From positions 1,094,746-1,158,745 of the forward strand of contig JAJEKV010000061.1 of NCBI GenBank assembly GCA_021234155.1: DNA of 64,000 nucleotides, written 5' to 3'. The notes beneath the pieces were generated by a model that made no database searches, had not been told where the DNA came from, and saw nothing but the letters and a program-made list of their open reading frames with translations. The stretch is from Isoetes taiwanensis (taxonomy: Eukaryota > Streptophyta > Lycopodiopsida > Isoetales > Isoetaceae). Position 1 is the stretch's first letter. Each line of letters opens with the position of its first letter. Position numbers and translations under genes: made by a program. Below are positions 10,236 to 21,183 of the stretch, in pieces.

Positions 10236-13017
10236 GCTGAGAAACCTCCACCTTAGAAACGGGATTATGCCATGTGTCTGGAGTAAGGCATTGATAACCA
10301 TAATTTATCATGAAGGGAGACATTCTAGAAGACTCCTGTTTCATGCTGTTATAGGCAAACTCGACCAAATAAATATAGTCAGCCCATTGAGATTGCTTAC
10401 TCCACACATAACTTCGCAGCATATCCTCTATAATGCGATTGATGCGCTCTGTCTGTCCATCCGTCTGAGGATGATATGCTGTACTCATAGCAAGCTTGGT
10501 CTGGATGGTAGCAAAGAAATCTTTCCAGAATGCACTTACAAATTTGGGATCCCTGTCGGATACTATGACTCGTGGCATCCCATGTAATCTGAAGATTTCC
10601 TTTGCAAACTCCAAAGCTGTATCCAAGGCTGTATCCGTGGTGCGACATGGCAAGAAATGAGCCATTTTCGACAATTTGTCGACCACTACCATCAAGGCAT
10701 CATATCCACGGAGAGTACGTGGAAGGCCCACAATGAAATCCATGGTTATCACTTTCCATTTGGCGTTGGGCACATCCAGAGGTTGCAATTCTCCTGGAAT
10801 CCTTAGTTGCTCGGCCTTGGTTTGCTGACACACTTGACATTGCTTAATGTACCTGGCAATGTCCTTCTTCATACACGGCCAAAAGTAGCTGGAGCGGATC
10901 TTAAAGTAGGTCTTCATGAAACCTGCATGTCCAGCTATAGGGCTGTTGTGTGTATCATGGAGAATAAGCTTACGTACGCCTGAAGTTTCGGGTACACACA
11001 ACTTATCTTTATAATATAACAAATTGCCCTCTTTCTTATACGAGCGGAAAGCTTCACGCTCCTTATCTGTCCGTGCCTCCTTGGCCAAGCTGTTCCACAC
11101 TTCACGGAATTCTGGATCCGTGGCTAAGGTCTGCTCTATCTGTTTCCCGAACTCACTGGTGAGCGTGGAAATCGCGTTACAATGGGTTTGGGTTACCAAG
11201 GGATGACGTGACAACGCATCCACAACGACATTGTGCTTCCCAGGCTTATACATGATCTCAAAATCATACTCCTCCAGAAACTCCATCCATCTTCTCTGAC
11301 GGAGATTGAGATTGGGCTGGGTAGAAAGATAACGGAGACTCTGATGATCCGTATCAAGCTGGAATCTCCTACCAAGAAGGTAGTGTCTCCATATATGCAG
11401 AGCGTGGACAACTGCTCACAATTCCTGATCATGGGTAGGGTATCGCTGTTCGATCTCATTCATCTTCTTTGAATCATAGGCAATAACCCTCCCTTCTTGC
11501 ATTAGGACCCCACCGGTAGCGATCTTACTGGCATCTGTTGCTACTAACTTATCCTTTGCCGGATCCGGCAATGTGAGGATGGGTGCTGACGTCAAAGCAT
11601 CCTTAAGTTTCTGAAAACTTACCTGGACCTTTGCTTTCCAATGTTCGATCCAATCCTTCACTTTCTCGTGCTTCGTGAGGTCAGTGAGAGGTGCTGCAAT
11701 CTTTGCAAAATCCTTAACGAACTTTCGGTAATACCCTGCCAATCCCAGAAAACTTCGGACCTTTGAAACATTACCTGGAATGGGCCAATCCTTGACTGCC
11801 TCTATCTTTGCTGGATCTGTAGCAATTCCCTCGGCTGAAATGACATGTCCCAAATAATCCACCTTCGGTGTGGCAAACTTGCACTTCGAGAACTTGGCAA
11901 AGAGCTGGTGACGTCTTAGTTTCTGTAAGGCCATCCGAAGATGCTTCTCATGCTCCTCCAGGGTCTTACTATAGATGAGAATGTCGTCAAAGAAAATAAC
12001 AACAAAATCATCCAAGTATTCTCGGAAGACATCATTCATCAACCGCATGAAAGTGGCGGGGGCATTAGTTAAACCAAAAGGCATACCTGTAAATTCATAA
12101 TGCCCGTATCTAGTGCGAAAAGCAGATTTATGGATGTCCTCCTCTTTAGTTCGTATCTGATGATACCCAGAGCGTAAATCAATCTTTGAGAAGTACTTGG
12201 CCCCTTGCAATTGGTCCATAAGATCATCTGCTCTAGGTAAAGCATAACGATTCTTGATCATATGCTTGTTGAGCTGCCGATAGTCAATGCACATCCTCAT
12301 GGAGCCATCCTTCTTCTTAACAAAGAGAATAGGAGCGTTAAAAGGTGAAACACTAGGCCGAATGAAGCCTAGGTTCAATAGCTCCTGGAGTTGCTTCTTA
12401 AGCTCTGCCAACTCAGGTGGACTCATACTGATGCGAGGGGCCTTCTTGGTAGGCTTAGTACCCGGCTCCAAAGCTATCTCACATTCCACCCCTCTGAAAT
12501 CGTTAAATTCCCTGAGAAGATTGGCAATGTTCTCTGGCAATGCATCGACTACCTGCTTCTGTTTAGCATCTGACTCAAGGGAGGCAAGTCTGATGACGCA
12601 AAGTATCTTATCCTTGCGTATAGCCTTATCTAACTGCCTGATAGACATGGACTGCACAATGGGGTTTAATGGATCACCTTTTATAGTTACTCGGGCTCCA
12701 TTAGCTGTGTTGAAGGTCACTTCTCGTTTCTCGCAGTCTATATTGGCTTTTGCAGATGCCAAGAACTCCATGCCCACAATCAGATCATATTTGCCAATAT
12801 CCATTAACTCGGCACCCAATGCAACTGGTGCACTTGGCAGCTGCATTTTGAGGTTAATGCGACGGCCATTTGTATGTCTGATCTTACCACTGGCTAAAGT
12901 TACAGGTCTCGGTCGGGATCTTAAAGTCTCAAGTTGCAACACCTGGGCCATTCTAGGAGAAGCAAAGTTGTGGGTACTACCCGTATCCATAAGAATTATG
13001 AAGGGCTTACTGTCTAC
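10236..13017 (-). pseudogene. Chromovirus pol: protease, RT, RNase H, integrase (inverted)
   Basis: It reads in one frame on the minus strand, continuous with gag except for two stop codons (TAA at 13018-13020, TGA at 11416-11418 where related elements have Leu in HDQELLAVVHAL). Motifs in order: aspartic protease DTGSTHNF (12975 region); RT with [29 protein letters not shown] and catalytic FFDDILIYS; RNase H VATDAS; integrase zinc region H...GHAGF...C-x2-C (CQVCQQTK); integrase D-D-E in MDFIVGLP, VSDRDPKF and QTDGQTERINRIIE. It ends abruptly after VSKVEVSQQLL at ~10236. The missing C-terminus is at 22071-22614 on the plus strand, showing the inversion cut through integrase. Confidence 0.93.
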
Positions 13018-14457
13018 TTAACCTATAGTAGAAATAACGGCAGGCTGACTTTCAGCATTGCCGGTTTCAATGGCTGCAAAGATATGAGATGCACCGTGAA
13101 TGTACTCGGGAGCCTCCTCGTCAACAGATGGTGTAGACTCGAGATTGTCCCAATCGAGGTCGGCCATGGCCAGCTGAGCAGTTTGTGTGACATAAGGGCT
13201 GTTCTGCATGATGTGCCCAGGCCGCATACACCTGTAACATGCCTTATCCCTGCAGAGCTGATCTCGAGCCTCGTTGGGAGTAGACTGTACGAGGTCTCGA
13301 ATTGAGCTACCCATATTATTCGGCTTGTCTGGCACGTTGAAGGTGACTTTCTTATCCTGTCGACCATACGAGTTCTGCTGAGAGGGCCCAGGACTTGGTG
13401 AACGCGGTTTGTAGGGTGTGTAAGGGCGAGGTTGAGAATAAGAGGCGGGACGTTGGTACGGGCTATTGGGTGTCTCCTCTTCGAGGCTCAATGCCTTAGC
13501 CTCTGCTTCTGCAACTGATTTCGGGTCTATGGCCTTAACTATTCGCTTAATTGATGGGGCCAACCCTTCAATATAGCCCTCTACTGCCCTCTTCTCATTC
13601 ATACCTGGCACATACAGCCTCAAGCGCATGAATTCATCCGTATAGGCTTGAACTGACATACCCTTCTGCTCCAACCTGTAAAAAGTCTGTATCTGTTGGC
13701 ACCTGTGCGCACGGGGCACATAATACGACTTAAAAGCCTTGGCAAACTTTTTAAACTTACATCTGCTCCTGTCTAGATGTTTGGCCCTAGCATAGCCTTT
13801 CCACCAAATCCTAGCTGCACCTGTAAGATTGGTAGTGGCAACCTTCCCTGTATCCTTCTCGGTCATACCATAGGATTTCCCAAATTCCTTCATCTCGTCT
13901 AACCAAGATTCTGCGTTTAAACCTCCTCTGGATTTCCCATCAAACTGAGCCAACTTTCTGTTTTTCCATATACTGGTAATGGCCGCATCTACCGTCTTGC
14001 GGTACTCCTTGTCCCGAGCCTTAGCATGGTCACCAGATGATATAGATGACTCTGACGAAACGGAGGTGGCTGACTGTGAAGATGTGGCACTATCCGTAGA
14101 AGAGCTTCTACGGCGTTTGGAATGGTGTCGTCTTTGCGTGGCCACAGGAGGTGGTGCCGGTGCAGGTGGCTGCTGCGGCGATGGACTCGGTGGTAATGGC
14201 GGCAACTCTTGCCCATTCTCCGGTATGTACTGTGGAGGGTTCGCATTCAGAACATAAGCTTGCAGTTCTACCAACTGCCTCTTCATCAAAAGGAGTTCTT
14301 GCTCAGGTGTTAATCTGCTAGTATCCGAAGGGGTACGCCATGAGGCATTACGCGCACCGTCTATAGGACATAAGAAGGTTATAAGCGAGGGTAATACTAA
14401 CAAAGTGTCATAATGAAGACCATTCTGAACAGTATACAAAACATAAGAAAATAACAT
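13018..14457 (-). CDS. Chromovirus Gag
   Basis: It has a Ser/Arg/Pro-rich N-terminal part (PPSPSPQQPPAPAPPP, HHSKRRRSSS). The retrotransposon Gag core follows, with WLDEMKEFGKSYGM, ARIWWKGYA and FYRLEQKGMSVQAYTDEFMRL, then a Pro/Ser-rich linker. A CCHC zinc knuckle (CYRCMRPGHIMQN) has its last Cys changed to Ser. The first 30-40 residues before GARNASWRTP are probably not translated; the true start is uncertain. A TAA at 13018-13020 separates it from pol in the same frame. Whether this stop is native, needing readthrough, or a CAA-to-TAA lesion cannot be told here. Confidence 0.85.
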   Translation of the reverse strand: MLFSYVLYTVQNGLHYDTLLVLPSLITFLCPIDGARNASWRTPSDTSRLTPEQELLLMKRQLVELQAYVLNANPPQYIPENGQELPPLPPSPSPQQPPAPAPPPVATQRRHHSKRRRSSSTDSATSSQSATSVSSESSISSGDHAKARDKEYRKTVDAAITSIWKNRKLAQFDGKSRGGLNAESWLDEMKEFGKSYGMTEKDTGKVATTNLTGAARIWWKGYARAKHLDRSRCKFKKFAKAFKSYYVPRAHRCQQIQTFYRLEQKGMSVQAYTDEFMRLRLYVPGMNEKRAVEGYIEGLAPSIKRIVKAIDPKSVAEAEAKALSLEEETPNSPYQRPASYSQPRPYTPYKPRSPSPGPSQQNSYGRQDKKVTFNVPDKPNNMGSSIRDLVQSTPNEARDQLCRDKACYRCMRPGHIMQNSPYVTQTAQLAMADLDWDNLESTPSVDEEAPEYIHGASHIFAAIETGNAESQPAVISTIG

Positions 14458-14594
14458 ATATATGTATTATGTAATGGCTCATTGGAGAAATGCCATTTAA
14501 AATTACATTCATAAGTAATACAAAGATTAATAATAATTAATTTTTTTTGTTTACAACATCTTTACGAGCTAGGTCCCTCATCTTCCTCCATAGG
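14458..14594 (-). other. Spacer between ORF2 and gag
   Basis: It is an AT-rich spacer of ~140 bp with no feature identified. Confidence 0.5.
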
Positions 14595-15942
14595 CTATGG
14601 AGGCGGTCGGTAACGCATTAAGGTGGTGTTGGGACTAGCAGAGAGGGCGGCTCGAGCTGCTGCATCCGGTGGAAGGCAAGTAGCCAAAGGTGCCGCGACA
14701 AGGAGACGCATACTAGCGCAGCCCGCCACGTCCCCCAACGCCACAATAGCGAGATCTCGTTGGACCAAAGTGATAGTGGTGGCATGATAATCAATCTTCT
14801 TATGGCCCGCCAAGGTGGATAATGCACGGAGTGCCCACCAAGATGCTTCGGATGGAGGCCCCAAATACTTGGAAAAGAAAAGAACCTCACCTTGTCGAAA
14901 GGCAGAAAGAAAAAATCGGGTCAAGTGATTGCCCATTGCCTTAATTTGTGGATCATTTGAGGTCTCTGTCTCCTTTTCCAAGTTGATAGGTATTCTCCTG
15001 CTCAGTCTCTTCCTTATCATCCCGAAGATGCATCTTTGCATCAGAGAGGTCTTCCTCAGCCTGGTCTACCTCTGCCATGGTGATCTGCAATGGCTGACTT
15101 GTAGGAGGAGGTCGCATGACAGGTGCAAACTGCTCCTCGGGAGGCTGTGGATCATCTGTCATTAGGAATTGCCGGAGAGACAAAAGGGTCTCAACGGGCT
15201 CTATGTCCTCTGGGCGGAATGCAAACAAATCTTGGACTTGCGGCGGATGCACAACAGGCGTTGTGAAATCGACGAAGTCATCCTGGCAGAACTCTGCAAG
15301 GTCATATAGGACTTCTATCTTTCGCCGGCCCCACATATCGGCGATAACGCGGTAAGCCCACATGATATCCTCCAAAATGAGATACTCTTGGTTGTTCAAG
15401 AGTATGGTGGGGAGAAGATCTAGCCCCTCAAGCTTCAGGGCTTTGTCACGACCCGTCGGTGACTCCGTAGCCAGTTCTTTCCATCATGCAAAATCTTGCT
15501 CGTCGACGACTTCATCGTCTTCTGGGTCAGGGGGTATAGACTGCTCTGCAGGTATCTGTTCATCCTCTATATACTGGTCCATGATGATTGCCAGTGCAAA
15601 ACGAGCCTCAAAACAGAGCTGGCGGTCTATAGTGACAATAGGAAGGTCGATTCCTCTTCTTCTAATGCCCTTAAGAACATTGCGGGCGTGGTCATCGTCT
15701 CCCAACATTTCCATCAAGATGTGGATGTCAAGGTAGAGCTGGGAGTCTGCTTCGTTGAAGACACATGCAGGCACAACCTCTTCATGGAAGAACTGAAGAC
15801 AACTTGCATAGTCTGGATGTGCTTGCATGTTGTGGATGAGATCCACTTGCTGGAGCAAATGAGGGTGAAGTACATCAAAGGGAACCGCAGGGTCCCAATG
15901 TTCACCATCCAGGTACCACTGTTGTAGGGTAGGGCGGTCCAT
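14595..15942 (-). pseudogene. Chromovirus ORF2, unknown protein (~450 aa)
   Basis: It lies between the H3 ORF and gag in the un-inverted element. The likely start is MDRPTLQQWYLDGEHWDP at 15942. The frame runs to an in-frame TGA at 15484-15486, continues (WKELATESPTGRDK ... NNQEYLILEDIMWAYR) and shifts by one near 15000 into QIKAMGNHLTRFF ... LMRYRPPP. It is acidic in the middle (PPDPEDDEVVDEQ, EEDLSDAK) with an Ala/Leu-rich hydrophobic C-terminal part. No zinc finger, protease, nuclease or membrane protein signature is evident, and I do not recognise the family. Its position suggests an element-encoded accessory protein. A degenerate extra gag domain is an alternative. Confidence 0.6.
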
Positions 15943-16205
15943 GACAAAGAATAAAGAAGAAGGAGGAAGGCGCTGAAGGCAAGGAAAGAAATGAAACCCT
16001 AATGTCCAAAAAGTGACTTTATATCTTTTTGGCACGTTTTCCTAGGTCACAAAAAAAAATTATTATTTATTTAATAATCCTCATTTATATAGATAAAAAG
16101 TCATTAAAAATACAGAATTGATCCCATAACTTCCCAAAAAAAAAATTTCACATATATCCCATAAAGCTTTTACAATATACACAAGAAATAAAAAAAATCC
16201 CTAAA

Positions 16206-16294
16206 CTAGCGGGAATCTCCTCAGATTCTTCGCGTCAAAGTATATCTTTGGGCATGATGGTGACTCTTTTAGCATGAATGGCGTACAGGTTGGC
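16206..16294 (-). pseudogene. Histone H3 fold of chromovirus ORF1, 3' end
   Basis: The minus strand reads (A)NLYAIHAKRVTIMPKDI, the C-terminal helix of histone H3. A one-base deletion follows at the Gln codon, then LTRRI, a TGA where H3 has Arg (CGA), then GDSR and TAG. It begins exactly at the transposon end (16295) and completes the SDA that stops at 7011; joined across the GCCA duplication the codons read Ser-Asp-Ala-Asn-Leu-Tyr. The usual plant Cys in NLCAIH is Tyr here. Confidence 0.9.
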
Positions 16295-16315
16295 GGGTAG
16301 TTGCACGAAAGGGTG
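16295..16315 (+). repeat. DNA transposon terminus B
   Basis: Identical to 7012-7032. It would be inverted relative to it in the original arrangement. Confidence 0.88.
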
Positions 16316-16589
16316 TCTCATATTTCTTGTATAATGTAATAATAGGTTACACTAGGTTAGTGTAGTTAGGGGGAAAAATTTAGATTTTACATGACATTTA
16401 ATGCTAGCAACCAACGTGAAAGATTCCATATTTAATTATGGTAACTAACAAAATTCGTGCAATGAATTTGAAATTGGAATCACCTTCGATTTCGGACTCC
16501 CTCGAATTCTCCTCCCAACCGATTCAATCTGTTCCCAGATCAATCGAACCTAAAAAATCAGAAAGCCCCATTTTGATCTTGTTTTTACA

Positions 16590-19501
16590 GTGGCCGAATT
16601 CATTGTTTTGGGTGACAAAGCTATGGAAGAAGCTAGGTTGGAAGCAAGAGCAGAAGACTCTATTAATGAATCGGATCAGGGCAAGAACCCAACATGTTCC
16701 CAAGGGAAGTCAAAACGAAAATCTTGTGATGCTGGATATGTGACAAAAGGTGTAAGAAGAAAGGTGAATGAAGCTGTTGATCTTATTGTGCAACAAGTCT
16801 CTAATTTGGACCCAAAACACCAAATTACTTTTGCCAAAAGACTCTTGCAGGATAAAAGGTTATGTTTTCTGTTGAACCCGTCCTTGGGAAGCCTGGAGAT
16901 GCTATTGTGAAGGAAAAAATGGTAAAAAATCTCAGGGATGGCCTTCAAGAGGTGAAAAGAGCAAATAGCAATGATAAACTTGCTGCTAAACACTCTGTTC
17001 TTGCTATGGTAGTTGGAAAAGAGGGAGAATCATTGAAGCGTACAAAGGCAGCCAAATTGTTGAAATTACATCCACGGAATATGAGCCTTGCAGCAAAAAG
17101 AAGGAAGGAAATGTCACTAGGTGGAGCAAATCTGTGGGCATTAGCAGGTCGAAAACCCAGAACAAATGTTGTAGATCAGGCTATGAAGAATTTGATTGCC
17201 CAATTTTGGTTGGATAACACAAAAGTCTCACCAAAAGTTAGAGATGTGATGAAGAAAAGGACACAGGCAATTCAATACATTGACATTACACATGTACAAA
17301 TTATACATTGCCTTGATTTGATTATACAAATATATGTACTTGGGTGTTATTCTTTACATTGAAACAATATTCATAATTCTTTCTAATTTACCTTATGAGT
17401 GTAATAATAGGAAAATTTACTTCGCTTTATGGTTGTACAAGTTCTGAAATTCTGTTTTACATTTCTTCCCAATTGTTCAAATTCATTCTGGAGATGTATT
17501 ACAGAGGTAGACTCTTGAAAGAGTAAGGATGTGAAAGATGTAGGATGTGTAATAGATGTGAAAGCTGTAATAAATGTAGGATGTGGACAAGATTGTAATT
17601 TGTATGTGAAGCTATACTAGATGTAATTGAAATCTTGAAAATGTATTGATGTAAACTCGTTACTATGCATTTTTGGTCAATTATATCGAGAACTTTGTGG
17701 ATCAGCATCCCGATGTTGGAATTGGCATTAGACAGTTTATATACTTAAAACCAACATGCATACGGAAGGTTAAATAAAGAAACACTTGCTGTTGTGTCAA
17801 ACACGAGCAGACAGATTTGTTTAGGAAGGCATTTAATATGATGAGGTCAAAAGTCCATGAGAACTGCTCTTGCAACTGTAGAATTTGCAACTCGAAGAAG
17901 ATATCTTTGGAATTTGTCGAGCAAAGAAAAGGACATTTGAGAATGTCGGCAAAGATGCTTTGGAGAGCCATGGTATGTGACAGAGCAGAAGATGAGGAGT
18001 GGCACTATCTAAAATGTATAAGTTCAGCTTGTGGAAATTGTGGAAAAAAGAAGATTGAATTATGTCCAAGGGAGGAGAGTGAAAGCATTGAAGAACCTGT
18101 TGCATGGCAAGCCTATAGCTATGTGAATGAACCTTCGAAGAAAGGAAGTTCTCGAAGGCTGAAGCTGATTGACAAGAACAGCAGTGCAAAATGCATGTTA
18201 GATAATATGTTTGATCATATGGCTAAATTTGTACATCATAACTTTGTGGCACATTGGCAAAGCAAGCAATTCAAGGAATCCATTAGAACACTTGGGATGA
18301 TCTTTGTACTATCGGTTGTTGATTTCTCAGAGAATTATACTCTGAAACCATTCAATGAGATCCAAGCACAACATTGGTACAACGAGCAGATCAGCATTTT
18401 AGTTCATATCACAATGTTCAAGGTTAATGGAAAAATGAGGAAATGTGTGCACTTCTTCATTTCAGATGATAAGACACATGATACTCACTTTGTACAGGAT
18501 GCATTCAGGTTGCATCTTAAGTGGTTGCAAGAAAACGATGGCAGTGAGAAGAAGTTTCACTTAGTTTGGTCTGACGGGTGTGCAGCCCAATTCAAATCGA
18601 GACGAGCATTCTATCATGTAACCAGGTATCATCATGAACATAAAATAAGAATGCAATGGAATTTTTTTGGTTCAGGACATGGTAAAGGCACACATGATGG
18701 AGAAGGGGCTATTGCGAAGCTATGGCTTGAGGCAGAACAAAGAAAGAAGGAGGGCAAGGTGGTCATAAATGCTAAAACTGCTTGTGATGTTTTGAGAGAA
18801 AAAAATCAGATGTGGAACGGGTTTTTTGGGAGGTTACTAACATTGACAGAAGACAAAGACTTGACGTGTTGCCAGTCAAAGGTGTGCAGACAATTCATTG
18901 CGTCTCATCGATAGACCCTAGTGATCCAACCAAGCTACTATGCAGGTCTCTTTCATGTTTTTGCAAGGCATGCATAAGTTTTGATTGGCCTGCTTGTGAG
19001 AATGTTGGCCATTGTGGTAAGTGGGATTTAAGAAAACTAGAGCCTACAAATCAGAACAGTCTAGGAGATGATGAGAATGAGCTACAAGACTTGTGGGCAA
19101 ATGACATAGACAATGTGGATGAGACAATCCAAGTTGGAGATTACTTCGGATCATTCGCAGCTCTAGACAATTATGAAGGGGTGGCCTATTATATTATACA
19201 ATGCACGGAAGTGAAACATGCTCTTGAAGTAGACGTCATGGATGACTATGGAAATCAATTTTACCGTGGTGATGAAGTTATATCAGGTAACTATTTTCAG
19301 CTAATACCTGGCTGCCATCAGAAGTATAAATTACTTAAAGGAAAGAAGGTCCTTGTCCATCCCGAGTCCGTGATAGGGGCGAGATTTCCATTGGAGCCAG
19401 TCCAGCATAAAATAAAAGGTGTTGCTTATGCATATGAATTATCCAATTACTGGTACGAGATGCTTTTGGGAAATCTGCCCGAGATTGTAGACTGTATGTA
19501 A
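16590..19501 (+). pseudogene. RNase H-fold (D-D-E) transposase
   Basis: Exon 1 (16590-~17280) encodes an N-terminal region (MAEFIVLGDKAMEEARLEA; KLLKLHPRNMSLAAKRRKE; FWLDNTKVSPKVRDVMKKR) with a frameshift near 16860. An intron-like gap runs to ~17655. Exon 2 encodes Cys/His clusters (NTCCC...H; CSCNCRIC; CGNCGKKK), then a catalytic core: VVDFSENY, HLVWSDGCAAQFK, GKGTHDGEGAIAKLW. The acidic residues fit a D-D-(~43)-E triad. A further Cys-rich motif (CFCKAC ... CENVGHCG) and a C-terminal beta-rich segment follow, to 19501. A TAA near 17776 and a frameshift near 18820 break it. From memory the VVDFSENY / SDG-x-x-x-QFK / HGKG-x-x-DG signature occurs in uncharacterised animal and plant proteins; I could not assign a named superfamily. 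Confidence 0.75.
17285..17655 (+). other. Intron-like interval in transposase gene
   Basis: It is AT-rich, non-coding, with a short degenerate repeat of GTAGGATGTG/GATGTGAAAG at 17518-17590. It lies between the two transposase coding blocks. Confidence 0.45.
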
Positions 19502-20148
19502 ACTGAAGACAGTTTTTTTATGCAGTCCCTAAGGCAGAAAATGACCGTCACATAAAATTGTTTACCATATTTACTGTATTCATCATTTTCATGCCAAATC
19601 AATTGTATTGTGTGCTCTACTATATGAGGAAGGTTGTGTGAAAAGTCTGGCCAGATATCTCTAACTGATTGGGAGCAATTGAATACATTGACTAGGTCAA
19701 AACTAGGTCAATGACCCAGACAGAATACAAAATACATCTGATTTACATTCAGTGGACATCAAATCAAACTTTTTTATGCATGATCTGTGCCTTATCTTTG
19801 AACTGAAAATTGCAGACTTACATGCTACTATACAAGTCAAGAATGTGGAAATATTGTCATTTAAAAGTGGACAAAATTTTTGTATTTAAAGATGAAGATC
19901 TGGTTACAATATGTTTCTGGTTACAATATGAAGAAAAAGTTACAATATGTTTTTACAAAATTTCACTTCATCTCATGTCAATATGTTACATGTCAACTCC
20001 TTCACATATCTTCATTTAGTTCCACATGTATGAAGTTGGGGCCTGCATCGATAAACAACATGAGATGGTTAGTACACGTAATACTTTTACTTAATCTTTA
20101 GAAGACTATTAATTAATTACCTCTTAAAGTATGCAAGGCAGGAGCTCA

Positions 20149-20979
20149 TGATGATCCGAAGTGTCTAAATATCTTTGCCATAGCAGCGATCTCATCGTCA
20201 TGGGTGCCGTGATATACGGGCGTTCGAGAGCCCGTGCTTCTCGCCCGAAGAACTTGTCTCCTCGTCATCGAGGTCATCGACCATACATGTGTGAGTGCAT
20301 GCAGCCCAGAATAGCGCATCGAGGAACCGCCATACTCATATGTGATCCGCTCCATAACCAACTTGTCAAATGCATCAATTGGTGAATGAAACGGGTGATC
20401 CCTCAATATGTTGAAATCTCATCCGCGATTTGCGAGCCCTTCAATCCAGGGGTAGAGTGCGGTCATAACGTTATCATTTTGTTTGTTAAGTGTCCATGGT
20501 GGTATACAAATGTATGAGTATAGGGGATTTAATGAGCACTTGTATTGTGCATCATCAAACAACAGAGCCCCTCCTATGATACTTGGGAAATTCAGTTGAA
20601 ATAACTTCCAAGTTCTTCACATAAAGATTTTTGGACGGGTTTATTCTAAATGGAAGCACCCAACATCTACTTCTTAGAATATGAATTTCAGATCCGGAAA
20701 GCCCCTCTACTTTTAGCTGCTCAATTATGCCGCATACTAAACTAAGTGGCATTTCGGACCATATCCCCAAATCAAAGTTAATGGCATGTGCATAATAGAG
20801 GAAGACCCTCATGCCAGGGCACGCATATATACACTCTATCCCCTATCTCTATCGGCCTAGCATGCTGTGTTTTTGCAGCTGAGAACTCATCCTTGGATGT
20901 GAGACAACCCAATCCTCCATCAATATCAAACACTAAGACCTTTCTTTTCCTTAAACCTGCCAACAATAAAACATGATAA
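20149..20979 (-). pseudogene. HAD-family phosphatase (FCP1/NIF-like) in transposon
   Basis: The minus strand encodes RKRKVLVFDIDGGLG, the HAD motif I (DxD) seen in FCP1/SCP/NIF-domain phosphatases. After a frameshift near 20830 come CPGMRVFLYYA, FDLGIWSEM (the family's GIWS motif), LRSRCWVLPFR, LEVISTEFPSI and LLFDDAQYKCSLNP (motif IV DD). A TGA follows ANRG near 20427, then an in-frame continuation DFN-LRDHPFHSPIDAFD to 20149. Such enzymes remove phosphate from Ser/Thr, for example on the RNA polymerase II tail. It sits downstream of the Ulp1 3' exons on the same strand and convergent with the transposase. HAD phosphatases are not a usual transposon gene, so cargo capture or a true accessory function are both possible. 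Confidence 0.65.
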
Positions 20980-21183
20980 AATTGAATAAGATAGATAGTA
21001 TTTTAACGTCACGCCACTAGGCAAATGTTTAAATTGAATCAGTTTACATTCCATCTGCTCATGAGAATCAGTTGACATGCACAATATACCAAATTTATTT
21101 AGACCAGAAAAAATATAATTTAAACATTCAAGACTGCAAGTTCAAGGACATGTCTGGAGACCGAAGTTTCATCCAAGGAAGAT

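Noticed and set aside
12287-13021. 244-codon plus-strand ORF
   Set aside because: It is the antisense shadow of the RT/protease part of pol.
10236-16294. A separate minus-strand gypsy element nested in the outer one
   Set aside because: It has no LTRs or target duplication of its own, its integrase end continues at 22071, and its 5' edge is the H3 3' end. A single inversion explains all of this.
7012-16315. Direct 21-bp repeats as LTR or Helitron ends
   Set aside because: GCCA/TGGC flanks and the H3 frame show they were inverted termini of one DNA transposon; the direct orientation is a product of the inversion.
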